Positions 23,161 through 35,100 of a DNA stretch of 64,000 nucleotides are shown one piece after another. This DNA comes from Scleroderma bovista (lineage: Eukaryota > Basidiomycota > Agaricomycetes > Boletales > Sclerodermataceae), in NCBI GenBank assembly GCA_037178675.1, contig JAYMGJ010000247.1:82433-146432 (forward strand), read 5' to 3'. The notes beneath the pieces were generated by a model that worked only from the letters and a program-made list of their open reading frames with translations, was not told the origin of the DNA and did not search any database. The translations under genes and the position numbers were made by a program. Numbering within the stretch: the first letter of the stretch is position 1; each line of letters starts with the position of its first letter.

Positions 23161-25634
23161 ATGCTTTTCAGGCTCGCAGAGAATGTTCTTCGCAGGATAT
23201 CTCGATTACCATTTCGACCCCAGCCTTGTCTTTCCCGCAGATTTCTGTCTTGCACGACATCAACTCCAACGAGCGCAATCATACCCCCGTCTCCAGATGA
23301 TTTCGAACTCGTATCCCTCTTTGATCACCCCCGAGCCGGCGAGAAGTCACGACCATTAACCATGTCGGGTATATTCCAACATACACAGTTAAATACCCCA
23401 GCAGGCTTCACTGTGTTAGCTGACTCCACTCTGGTACGCGCTCAACTACTGACGGAACGCATTCTACGCGCTCCCCAGTCAAGAAGCGAGCTTTTCAAGG
23501 TGGTCAAAAATCTTGACAGGCTCAGTGATCTGCTTTGCGGTGTAATTGACCTTGCTGAACTTCTTCGAAACGCTCATCCCGATCCTGAATGGGTGCGGTC
23601 TGCGAACGAGAGTTACGAAAAGCTCTGCGAGTACATGAATGTGCTTAACACAAATGTTGGGCTGTATCAAGTGAGCGACTTCTTCTTTCTAGTGTGGTTT
23701 GTGCTTATAACATGTACAGGTCTTAGACATGATTTTACATGACCCCGAAATCGTCAAGTCGCTTAGCTCAGAAGCTCATCAGACTGCATTGATCTTTTGG
23801 CGCGATTTCGAGAAGTCTGCCATACGGTTACCACCGCAGAGCAGAGAGAAATTTGTGTCGCTGTCCTCTGAAATCCTATCCCTTGGCCACGAATTTGTCA
23901 CTCAGGCTTCTGCGCCACGACCAGCTACTGTGATTGAGCCATCAGAATTGGAAGGCCTCGAGGACAATGGAATGGGTGCCAGACTTCGACGACAAGCTTC
24001 ATCTACGCAGAAGGGTATTCTCGTGTATCCCGGGTCTCACCAAGCCCATATGATTATGTGTTCAGCCCCGAATGAATCACCACGACGAAAGCTATATGTT
24101 GCTTCACATGCAAGCACTCCCCGACAGATAGAATGTTTAGAGCGATTACTATGTGCACGCGCAGAACTAGCACGGTTAGTAGGCTGGGACAGTTATGCCA
24201 GCATGACTCTTCACGACAAAATGGCAAAACATCCGGGTGGGCAACATAAATGCTCATAGTCAGTTCATTATTAACGCGTTCAGATTGTCATTATAGAGCA
24301 TGTAAGTCAATTCTTGGACACAGTATTGGATCAGACGGGTGGACATGCACGCGAAGCATTACATGCATTGAAGCTTCGAAAACAAGCACATCTCAAAAGC
24401 CCTTCACTGCCCATCATTCAGGCTTGGGATAGGTCATATTATTGCCCCCCGGAACCTTTGGAACCACCAATTCCGCTTCCACCGCTTTCCCTTGGTTGCG
24501 TTTTCATGGGTTTGTCCCGTCTCTTCAAGCACCTGTATGGTATATGGCTTCGACCTGCAGAAGCTCTTCCTGGCGAAGTTTGGCATCCCGACGTGCGTAA
24601 GATGGAAGTCGTCGACGAAGACCACGGCGTCATTGGTTGGATATATGCCGACCTCTTTACTCGCGACGGAAAGGCATGCGGTGCCGCTCATTATACGGTA
24701 CGCTGTTCGCGCCGTACAGATGATGACGACGAGGCAGGCGACCTCAGTGTAGTGGGTACTGAAGAGTTTATTGAAGCCTCACAGAGCTTCGAGGCTGTGA
24801 AGCGGCATAGGTTACGTGGTGTACAAGGAGTGCACCAGCTTCCCCTTGTTGTGCTGCTGTGCGAATTCGCTCGTCCAACCATCGCCCGTGGGCCCCCTGT
24901 TCTTGAGTGGCACGAGGTTCAAACCCTCTTCCATGAAATGGGTCATGCTATGCACTGTAAGTTTTTGCACCATTAGGCGTGGATTCTAATGGATCTCTCC
25001 CTTCACAGCTATGATTGGTCGCACGGAGTACCACAATGTTGCCGGTACTCGATGTGCAACTGATTTTGTGGAGCTGCCGTCCATTCTTATGGAGCATTTC
25101 CTCAATTCCCCAGCGGTACTCTCCCTCTTCGATGCTAGTAACACCACCATCAGCGATCAGATTGCCAACCATCATAAAGATCCGTGCCACTTCATCGATA
25201 CCCACGGAAGCATCCTCCTCTCCGTGCTGGATCAGATATATCACTCACCTGCAGTTCTAGAGCCATATTTTGACTCCACAGCTTCACTCCGGAATTTGTA
25301 TGATACGCGCGCCTTGATTCCGTACGTAGGGGGGACCTCCTTCCAGACGCAATTCGGCCACCTGTTTGGATATGGCGCAACTTACTATTCGTACCTGTTT
25401 GACCGCGTCATCGCTTCGCATGTATGGCAAAACGTATTTTCCAGTGACCCTCTCCATCGCGGCTTAGGAGAGAAGTACAAAACTAAAGTGCTACGTTATG
25501 GGGGTGGCAAAGATCCTTGGCTTATGCTCAGTGCACTTCTTGACAACCCTGAACTTGAAGTTGGAGATGCTGCCGCGATGCGGAAGGTCGGCGAGTGGGG
25601 TATAGAGGGTGGGGGTCCAATGGAACGGCACTGA
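23161..25634 (+). CDS. OCT1: Mitochondrial intermediate peptidase
   Basis: This thimet-family (M3) zinc metallopeptidase removes an octapeptide from imported mitochondrial precursors in the matrix. Four exons (23161-23670, 23720-24236, 24297-24956 and 25009-25634) total 2313 nt, so 770 residues, the normal size. The N-terminus is a basic presequence ([20 protein letters not shown]). The zinc site HEMGHAMHS (HExxH) is completed across the third intron, which splits the serine codon. Downstream lies [19 protein letters not shown], the family substrate-site region. In mushrooms this gene (called mip) is the standard neighbour of the HD mating-type locus, and here it lies 463 bp from the end of HD1, tail to tail. 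It looks intact. Confidence 0.95.
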
Positions 25635-26096
25635 AAACTAACCAGTTTTTTTTTACTCGGACAAACGTATGGGTACTTCGTGGTATAGTTTCTGTGACCA
25701 ACATAATACCCTAGATTCAAATGCGGGCAGGAGTTTACTTCGCAGTGCACCGCCACCAGCCAATTTTTCAAAATAATGACAAGAGCTGCTGGGATTTGAG
25801 CGCTTGAGCTTGTGGAACTGAGGCGGTGGTTGCCTCCATTGGAAGGAACGACCGTCTTCTTTCTCGTGGTCTCGGTGGTTAGGTGGTTGTCGAATTCAAG
25901 AAATACACAGAAATCCTTTCCGCGGTACTTGTAGACTTGTAACTACAACAGTCGATGGTAATATGTGAAACATTCATGAATATTAGGTATAAGAATACGC
26001 CAAAGCTAGAGAGAGCTCAGATCACCATTGACAGCGTACTGGCGATTGACTTACAATACAATGTTGTTGCCGCCTCCTCTCATCTCGTCCTGCGAA
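25635..26096. other. Intergenic between OCT1 and HD1
   Basis: No gene is seen. Both neighbours end here, so the stretch should hold two 3' untranslated regions. A run of nine T follows the OCT1 stop by about 12 bp. Confidence 0.4.
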
Positions 26097-27976
26097 CTAT
26101 CCAGATACGATACCATTGCCTTGGACGTAGCCCTCCGAACACAAAAAGGAAGACAGTTGCAAAATAGTTGGATCTAATCCGCAGTTCTGATTAAGGGCAG
26201 TGGTCTCGCCATGAAAGTCCGAATTCAACAGATCAGTCCATTCAGTCGGAAGGGATATGGTCGATGCCAAATCCTTCAGCTGTGGACTAGCGGTCACCTC
26301 CTGGGTCATAAAATGAACAGATGGCACTGAAAGTCCAGGTAAGTAATTCTCAATGCCACTTGGGGAGTCGTCGAGTCGGAATACATCCAGGGACTTCGAG
26401 GTGTCGTGGCATAGATCTAACGCTATTATCAACCTATATCCAAGTAAGTGAGGTAGCAACATACCTTGAACATGGCAGTCCTGCGTTGTTTGCTCCATTG
26501 GGATGGAATAAGCATCAAAGAACTTGATTTCCCAAGGGAAAGTTGAATCGATATCAGCGAATTCAACAGGAGGAGGAACGTCGAAGCAGGTAGTGAAATT
26601 GATATTGAACCAGTCATCCACACCCTCGCTAGTACGAGTAGGTTTAGGGATGGGGTCTGATACAACATGTTCACGGGCTCCAGTGGGTGCAGCGTACGGG
26701 CGTCTCGGTGTGTCCCATCTGTCTAAATCAGACGAAGACAGTCGTCGCTTCCGAGAAGGAACCCGAGGTAAACAAGGCGAGTGCCTTGGGGAAGGGGAAT
26801 GTGGTCGAACAATCAACTCCAAATCATTAAGTTGATCGTTAACTGTTGAACTACACGGAGAGGGCAAGTCGATCGAATCATCAATCAGTGTAGATGATGA
26901 ACCAGAACAAACACTATATTCAAAGAATTAAACAGGAGTTAACGAGCGAAAAGATCAGCTCACCGAGCACGCTTTGCAGGCCTTCCCATCTTAGTGCCTT
27001 GGTCGTCCGATTCAATGGAACCACTGCATCGCCGTTTCTTGCCAGCAAGAATAGAGAGTGTGATATCATCTTCAACGTCCCTCTGGTCCGTGGGTGATTC
27101 CAGAATGGAAAGTGCCGGAGACGTGGCACGTGAGGAGCCTGGTGATGAGTACGACCTTAACGCCAACGTAGTCTCCGTCTCTCGTGTACAACTAGCTTTA
27201 GGAAGAGACTTCCCCCCTGCCTTCTTCCTTGCGCCTCCTTTGCTTTCCTCCGTCATATCCTGTACTACAGCATCTAAAGTGCCAGCAAGGGCACTTGGAG
27301 TGAATGTTGACGAGTATAGGCCTTCAGCATTGACTTTCATCTCCATAAACGCCTGGACATAGCATGGTGAAAGGCTCTGGTTTGGATCCTGTTTGACCAA
27401 TGCTCGATATGCTGCGTCCACTGCGTCTGCTCGACAGTTTCGGAAATAGTCGCGACAAATTGTTGTCCACCCCATACGCCGTCTGGCACTGGTGAACCAG
27501 GCACTAACAGAAGGTAAAGAACAACCTGTGGCGTGGGCGATAGACTTCTTCACTTCTACGGATGGGTAGGGATTGTGCAAGTTGTCAAGAAGCCAGCGAT
27601 AGGCTGCTCTGATGAACGAGGGTTGTGATAAATAGTTGCGATCCTCGGCGGGACTACCAGCTTCTGCGGTCAGATGAACGTCACTGAAACCAGTAGCTAG
27701 TTGCTCCAAGTCGCCATGTAAGTCTAGCGTGAGGTCTCGATACTTGTTCTCGAAATTAGCGAAGCATTCAGCAACGGCGAGGACATGAGAGGCAACAGAG
27801 TGAGCAAGAATCACAGTGTCGTTGGGAAGTTCTTCGCGTGAAGATGCATGTTGAATATCATGCAATAGAGCGGCCCACATATCATCGTATGACTCTAGCT
27901 GAGAGACTCCGGCGGATATGGCGGAGAGCAGCTCGTCCTCGACACGAAGTAATCTTTTTTGAATGTTGCCGTGCAT
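26097..27976 (-). CDS. HD1: HD1 mating-type homeodomain protein (A/HD locus)
   Basis: HD1 dimerises with an HD2 protein from a different allele after mating and drives dikaryon development. The start is ATG at 27974-27976. The N-terminal about 100 residues are helical and should be the specificity/dimerisation region. A TALE-type homeodomain follows, with the NPYP loop (LLDNLHNPYPSVEVKKSIA) and recognition helix SVSAWFTSARRRMGW. The usual Asn of the WFxN motif is Ser here. Two basic stretches (KKRRCSG and GRPAKRAR) look like nuclear signals. An intron near 26960-26900 joins exon 2 in frame, and a further intron near 26440-26397 is possible, since the frame stays open either way. The long Ser/Pro-rich C-terminus ends at TAG 26097. 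It is head to head with HD2. Confidence 0.9.
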
Positions 27977-28149
27977 GTCACGATGAGGGAATGGTCTTTG
28001 CTGTAGCGTTTGTTACCTGAGTTAGATATGTACGCAAAAGGAATAACAAACAAATTATGTAAGCACAATGGAATGCCAGGTGCACCAAACAACCATCAAA
28101 TACACCCTCGGCGAAGTCCATCGCATTCACTCTCTTCCGTACTTTCACG
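27977..28149. promoter_or_regulatory. Divergent HD1/HD2 intergenic promoter
   Basis: The two mating-type start codons are 173 bp apart and face away from each other. In other Agaricomycetes such intergenic regions carry the promoters of both genes. I found no obvious repeated operator motif. Confidence 0.6.
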
Positions 28150-29730
28150 ATGATTTCAATACTCGAAGATATCATTGCCACCGCTGGCCGCTATCGAGCT
28201 CCTTCGATCTCTCGTGCAAGTGGGAGAATTCCCTCAATATGTACATCCATCCCAAGTCTACCTGATCCTCCGTCACTTTTGACGCCACTACTAAACCTTG
28301 GCGCAACAGCGCAAGTTGCAAACAACATGAACAAGGTGTATCAAGCGCGGGCGTGCGAGCTTCGGGAGCGTTACCAGTCTGCAATTTCAAAGGCACAATT
28401 AGAACTTAGTAAACACGACAGCCCTTATTCAACCTCGACGGAGAAGCAATTGGCATCTGTTCTTACGCAGTGCTACTTCAATACACTGCGTGAATGGAAG
28501 GAAGAAGCAATAGCAATGCTTCAAAAGAAGATCTCGGTATTGCGTCACAATGCACCTACCGAGCATCCACAACCCAAGTCTACCTCGTTTAACCATGTAT
28601 GTTTCTTAACTGGCAAGATTAATTATGGAGTTGACAAATTATAGGAATACGTTCCACTTCTGGAGCACTTTTTTGATGAAAACCCTTTTCCTTCGCATGC
28701 TGACAAAGCTTTTCTTGCGAAAAAGTCAGGAATGACGTACCGCCAAATACATGTTTGGGTAGGTTCATGTCTAGCTACTGGGCGTGCTCTAAACTGTCCT
28801 CAGTTCCAGAACCGTCGTCGTCGCACTCGGAGGGATGGCAAGACACTTAGGCGAAAACCAATGTTCGATGGTGCTACACTTCCTATGGATCGATTGATTC
28901 ATCGCATGGGAAAATACATCGTCCCTAAGGCTCCGCAACCCCGATTTACAGATGCCACGGTTCAAAAATCATCGGCTCAATTTTCAATGGTATGACTGAT
29001 CTAATCATCACCTTCGATTTATTAATCCCCTTCTTAGAACGGTGAAGATTCACCATGCCCAAGCAATCCTCTTCATGCCCCAGCACCGCCGCATGTGTAC
29101 CCGTCAAGCTACCCTCCAAAGTGTTTACATGATCCGTTCCCTGTGAAGAACGGTTCGTACAAATTCCCTCCGCCCCAGTGGTTACGCCGACCATCTGCCA
29201 CCCTTGTCTTCCATCCCAACATGGACGTAGATGACCTTGTCGACCACTTTGCTCGACTACACGTGCGAGATGTCGATGAAATGGGAACGGGTCTGCGTAA
29301 AGGCAGATATCAGACTACTTCGATGGCCTGTCCCGCAACATATGCAATAACCACTACCCCACCGCGGGCACCGCACCCCGCTCTTTTGCTTCCCTCAAGA
29401 AGTATTTCCCGACGCTATTTCCCCAGTAAACTTCCCACAGTGCCTGCTCCGTCGACACATCACGCATTTGAGGTATATAGTCAAGGAGGGCGACCAGCTA
29501 TGTTTGCGTTTCCATCTTGGGAAAGACAGGAAGCACCATTTACCTCGGGGGTTAGGCACTCGCCCTCTGCGCCGTCACCACGCGTCTCGTCGCTATCATC
29601 GACTTGCAGTTCCTCAGACTACTCAGATGATCTTTTCAGCGATACACCATCTTGTATATCCACTTGTCCCTCGACACCTGATGACTCGCCATATTTCTCG
29701 CTTCGTCCTCCACGGCTACCTGGAGTTTAA
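28150..29730 (+). CDS. HD2: HD2 mating-type homeodomain protein (A/HD locus)
   Basis: HD2 is the DNA-binding partner of HD1. The start is ATG at 28150. Four exons are separated by introns near 28597-28644, 28760-28802 and 28993-29038. The N-terminal 150 residues form the predicted dimerisation region, including LRERYQSAISKAQLELSK. The homeodomain runs from EYVPLLEHFFDENPFPSHAD to GMTYRQIHVW joined to FQNRRRRTRRDGK; the canonical WFQNRRRR is made across the second intron. The C-terminal half is rich in Pro and Ser with a Ser/Asp-rich patch (SSSDYSDDLFSD) that could activate transcription. It ends with TAA at 29728-29730. The recognition helix is fully canonical, unlike that of HD1. No frameshift was seen. 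Confidence 0.92.
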
Positions 29731-30413
29731 CGTTCCGTTTGCACCGGCCCGTCTTATTGCTATCTTGGACGATGCCCCTAACTTCGTCTCGGAACCCGCG
29801 GTTAGGATGACGCAAAGTGCATTCATACCCCCCTCCTTCTGGTCACACCTAACATGGTGATTACAATTCCAGACAATTGCCGATTATCACGCCATACTTC
29901 AGGGTAATCGAACATATACGCAGCTGCCAGTGTACATCACTCACCTATAGGTGTATTGGGAGGCACAGTTTTTTTGTTGGTTTGTGACCAGGGTATTCCT
30001 GCTTATTCTTCCATCAGACAACTGCTTAGTTGGTGCTCTACATGGTGATGGACTGTCATGACAGTCAGCTCCCAGAAGGCTGTTATGGAGGAATATAACT
30101 GAGAATCATAGCATCAAGGGAGGTTGTGGGCATCGTCAAGAGCAGGTCTCCAGTACTCAGTACTTACTGCTGCTGTGAACCTCGGGAACAGGATTGATAC
30201 CCGGAAAGTGGTTTTATGGACATTATGGCTTTCTCGCCAAAATGCTTAGCATCCTTCTGTACTTCAAGAATTCGCGTTTTGTGCATATATATCTACTACA
30301 TTATCATGATAAAGCCGGCGGCAGGTGGTTCCTCCTGCACGGGACCATCTTTGTCATCTTCAAGTGGCTGCGCATTGTCCTCGCCTCAGTGCGGTCTGGC
30401 AAGTGATGTCATC
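29731..30413. other. No gene seen between HD2 and the Helitron region
   Basis: This is AT-rich, frames are short, and I recognise no protein. At 30362-30400 there is a segment that recurs inverted near 37790-37828 (shared core AAGTGGCTGCGCAT). Confidence 0.4.
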
Positions 30414-30444
30414 CCCAGTGAAAACTGGACCTTACCTGGTGTGA
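30414..30444 (+). repeat. 31-bp direct repeat, left copy, with hairpin
   Basis: This segment is identical over 31 bp to 37859-37889. It contains the hairpin CCAGT-GAAA-ACTGG, followed 7 bp later by CTGG and then T. That layout resembles a Helitron 3' terminus on the plus strand. Read on the minus strand, the same unit begins TCACACC, which resembles a Helitron 5' terminus, and is preceded by A. Either way it brackets the Helitron genes. Confidence 0.7.
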
Positions 30445-31025
30445 TGTGGGACGACCAGATATGACCAAAGGGGGTAAGTTGGATGTGGTCACATCAGGTC
30501 AGGCTGATTCACATAAATGAGACAACGCACATGCTGGGGCACGACTTGGTATGGCGCTGTAGTACTTTTTTCGTGTAGTCATATTAGGATATATCTGAGC
30601 ATATTCTGTTGCGGCTCGTGCGCCTTGCGTGATATGCTCGTATCTGATACAATATGATGTAGTATTACACAGTCACACCAGGACATATATTGATATTGCG
30701 CACTCGCGCTGTACAAATGTGCTCAAAAAAGACGCTGTATTACACTCTAGTACAACTGGTACAATGCTGGGTACGCGCTGGGTATGGGTACAGGATGAAT
30801 GGGGCCAATAAAAACAGTTCGAGTCCGTCCAATGTGGAATGGGCACCAATGCCGATGTCTATGGTGAATGCGGGTGATGGAATGACGATCTAGTATAAGC
30901 GAGGGGAAAGCGAATGCGATGCAGGCGGATGCAGATGCAGATGCGATGCTGGGCGAAAGCGATGCTGGGCGAAAGCACATGCGTGAATGCGGACGATGTG
31001 GTGAGTGGTGAGTGTCCAGTGGTCT

Positions 31026-32190
31026 AGTAGAGCGTGCCGTTCTCGATGACAACCTTTGACCAGCAGTTTCTCTCGACCTGCAGCGGATTAACATTGATTT
31101 CAGAGTGTATTATGACTTACAAGTTGCTTGGCTTCATTATTGTAAGACTGTATAGTTTTGTAAGTGCTTGCAAATAAAAACGGATGATACATACCTCGCG
31201 CTGAGCTGGGGTCAATACCTGGTCATAGTAGGCGCGGAAGTCGTCCTTTTGTCCATTTGCATTGACTTGCCTAAGCCACCGTAACATACAGAGATTCCTG
31301 ACAAAGCGATGTTAGTAAGTACTTTGGCGACAAGCTGTACTTACCGTCCGTTCTTGGTGCTGGATGGCCGTAATTTGGTCTTTGACTTGGCCGTCACATC
31401 GTTGGTACTAAACGTTTCCAGTGTTCCATTGTTTGGTGCCGAGTTAGTTGAGTGTGTGTCCGGGGTATGCGATGGTGCTACGTGGGGAATCTTTGGGGCA
31501 TCCAGGACTGGAGGAACGGCTGCCACCTTCACCTTTTCTGTGGCAGTAGCCAGTAAACCCCTCAAGTTGATGTGAATCAGTGGCGGCATGTTAGTTAGCC
31601 AATGGGATGCTTACATAGGATCATACAATACACTGCCGGTGGTATGGTTTGCAATCCCGGAGATTTCATTCGGATCAGACAAGGGCCCGGATTTTTCTGC
31701 GTTGGATTCGGTAACTAGTGCCCTTGGCGTGCTGGTCTCCATTCGTTGGGAGGCTGCTTGTGCTTGAGGTCAATGTAGGAAGACGTAAAGAATAATCCCA
31801 CACTTACCGGAATGTTCGGGATCCGTTGATTGTACTGTAGCTTCCGTGTCTACATCATGGTGCATTGCTATGTCGTCAACAGGTGGCTCTGTGCAGGTAT
31901 AAGTGAGAGAAATTTTTGAAAAAGGCACGAACCAGGAGTTCCAGACAAACGACTATTGGATAGAGATGGGCTGGGTAATTGCCCACGCATGAATGTGGTG
32001 GCCTTGGCAATGGGAGAATCTTCCACTGCAGTGGGCAATCAGTAGACTTGTGTGTCGTGTACAACGACTCACCTTTTGGTTTCTTGGTTGATGGCCTTGA
32101 AGTGGGCCCCTGTCCTTTACATTTTCTGGTGGTGGGCTTGTGGCCTTCAAAGTCTAAACTCCTTCCTTGCTGCTTTGCAGACACGATTGT
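31026..32190 (-). CDS. Accessory protein downstream of the Helitron helicase, disordered
   Basis: I do not recognise a function. A chain of minus-strand exons can be read from about 32190 (SAKQQGRSLDFEGHKPTTRK) through a low-complexity Ser/Thr/Pro/Glu-rich middle (31600-31340) to a short ordered end: NLCMLRWLRQVNANGQKDDF at about 31293, RAYYDQVLTPAQRE, NNEAKQL and finally VERNCWSKVVIENGTLY before TAG at 31026. Donors and acceptors (GT-AG) are present between these pieces, but the first exon is in a different frame from the exon that ends at 32147, so it may be a separate gene or an alternative splice. It could be a host gene fragment captured by the Helitron. Confidence 0.35.
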
Positions 32191-35100
32191 AAGCAGCCTG
32201 AGAGCTATTCTCGAGAGCTAGGTATGTTGATATAGAGAAGCGGGTGCCCCGGTCCTCAATGGAAATGTCATGATCAGGAGGAGTCCGTAATCTCTGGAGA
32301 GTATCTCGACTGAGCTTGGCAATTGGATCATCCAGCGAGGCATTCTTGAGAGCCAATATAAAGTCCATGGTATGGCGCATTGATGGAAGGACAGCAGTTC
32401 TTGCCAGAGCTATGATGTCAACAACAGGACATTGCCTGCATTGATACTCTATGTTGATGTGTTCCCCTGGAGGCATTGGGGAAGGCGTGCGCGATGGTTC
32501 CTTCATTGCACGTCAATACTAACAAAAAACAACTGACATGGGCAACATACCTCGGATGGACGCTCTTCTTGAGGCGCTGGAGACCGGTGATCAGGCGTGC
32601 GTGGTGGTTCCGAGAAGATAGCTAAGGAGTCATGACAGCTTTGAACACGCGAAAGAGCTGTATATAGTTGTCCATGTGCAAATGGATCGATACGAAGGTC
32701 AAGAGTGGTCTTTGCTAATGTGAGGCCTTGGCAACCATTGAAAGTGGTTGCATATGCGAGACAAAGTGGAAATTGTCTTCATTGCATGGTCCAATCGCTC
32801 GCAGGAGGATTGAAGTCAAATGAAATGCGTGGGATGCAATGTGTTTGATTGCTTTGAAGTAATTGAACTTCAACAAAGCGTCGATGAAGGGCTGTGATTT
32901 GAACTCGTGCGTTGCGCACGAGTCCTTTTTCAATGGAGATGTTGCGTTGGATGGCACAAATAGCGTTCTTTTTTAGTCGTAGATGATGCGGTGGTGTGGA
33001 GGGATGTGATAACGTTGTGAGGTAGTCAGGTGATTGTTCGGACGGCAGTAGAGTCGTGTTATCAGCTTCTTTTAATGTGGTCGAGCTGAAGTATGATTCT
33101 AAGAGAGGGTTAGGCATGATTTTCTTAAGCAAGGGAAGGGAAACAGCATATGTATAGCGTCAGGTAAACGATGGAGAATGATGTCGTTCAATTCATCAAC
33201 AAAAACATTTCGAGGAGAGAGAAATGCACGGGAGAGACAAAGCTGTGGCGTGCGTAGGATTTCGAGGGGAAATAAGAAGTTTGTGGCATCTGTGATATTG
33301 CTAGTGTGCTGGAGGAGAGGTAGTTCACGTCGTGCACCTGAGGTGTCTTCTCCGATTTCGTCGACAAATGTTGTATATTCAGTGTCATAGATGCAGTGCA
33401 TAGACATCTGTAGAGAGAATATTCGCATAGATGACCATAGATTTGATGACTTGATGGAAGCAGCTAAAGTAGCGCTTTCGCCACATCCACTGACAACAGG
33501 AGCAACCTGTCGAAAGTTGCCAGCACCTATGAAGGCGATGTTGCCGAAAGGATGGTTATTTCCATTAATTTCACAGCAAAGATGATGTACACATTCCCAG
33601 GCGGCTTTGTTGGCCATAGGTAGTTCATCCCAAATGATGACATATGTGCTTCGGATGAGATCAGCGTGAGCGGAGGTGGGAGAAATTTTAGATCGCAGAT
33701 GAACGCACTCGTCATTGACAGGAATTCCAAACATGTAGTGGGCAGTGTGACCACGTGTGTATGCAATCGCACTGAGAGCACTGGTGCCAACTATGATGAC
33801 AATTTTTCCTTCTGCTTGCCAAGAAGCAACTAAAGTTTTGATTAGGAACATTTTTCCTCTTCCTGGTCGTCCTTCGAGAAAGATGTGATGACATTCGGAG
33901 TGAGGGTTATCGATGAGATTGCGAATGGCATAAAATATGCAAAGTTGTTCATCATTTAGTTGATTGAGTAATGCAGCGAATTCAGCACGAAATTGTGACT
34001 GATGCTCAGCTAAGAAGAACAGTTCTTTTTCGATGTCAACTGAGTGGATGGTTGGATTAGGGAGACCAAAGTCTGTTAAGCTTCTTCTTCCAGCATACGA
34101 AAGGTGGTGTGCAATTTTTTGCAAAGAGTACTTGAATGCTAGATTTTCATTCGTGGGAAACATTGAATGATCTTGACTGATATTCCGGCGGAATTCTAGC
34201 CATAGTGGCATAGCTGGATAGCCCTCTAAGATGATTTGTGCGAACAGGAATCGCAGCTGGGATGGCGTGCGAAGACAGTCAATAGCTTCTTGCATGGTTA
34301 AAAAACCTTTGTTGCCATTGTCGAAAAGCCCAAAGTCGCATGCAGCTTCATGGAAAGAGGGGAAGAGACATCCATCAATGGTGTGCAAGTCAACAAACGA
34401 CGATGCGGCTCGATGGAGAAGAAGAGCACGGAGATAGAATAGTTCACCTGTTCGAAGAGCAACCATGTTGATGCGAGCCACTTTTTGACCATGCATCCGT
34501 CGTCAAGCTTTCTTCCTCTGTGTTCCTATGAAATGTCAGAAGACATGAAAAAGATGCAGTTGAATTTGCATACCTATCTGTAGATGCTCTAAGAATTCAT
34601 GTGGTTGAAGGGCTTCTCCATCAATATAACGATATAAGATGTAGTTCTCGTAGTATTCCTCATAAGTAATATCTGCAAGATCAGAAGAACAAAGGAAGTA
34701 GTGATCGAGGAGAGATGTACATGATCGTTCTTCATTTGCCTGACGAAATTGTGGAGTATTTTCTCCTGGAAGGTGAACTGGCAGGCAGTCTACTGCAGGT
34801 TCCTTTCGTGTAGTTTGAAATCCAAGAATGCGCCATGCACTCTCAGGAGCAGAAAGGTATCTGGCTTTCTGATAATCAGCTATCTCATTGATGGGTGGGA
34901 GCGACGACGGCACAGTAGGTTCATTTGTGATGGTGAAGAATGCAACCTCAGGGCCTTTAAAGAAGTATTTGTACAGATAGCTGAAGACACTGGATGTGAA
35001 GACAACATCGAAGTGAAAGTGACAATCAGCAAATAGGAGTAAAGTTGGACAGTAGGAGACCACCCAAGCGTCTTGTGCATGTCGTCGACGCCAATGAATG

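Noticed and set aside
26097..26867. Separate gene downstream of HD1
   Set aside because: An in-frame GT-AG splice at about 26960-26900 joins it to HD1, so it is the HD1 C-terminus.
30747..31094. Arg/His-rich minus-strand frame
   Set aside because: It arises from GATGCG-type simple sequence at about 30900-30990 and overlaps the likely last exon of the accessory gene in another frame.
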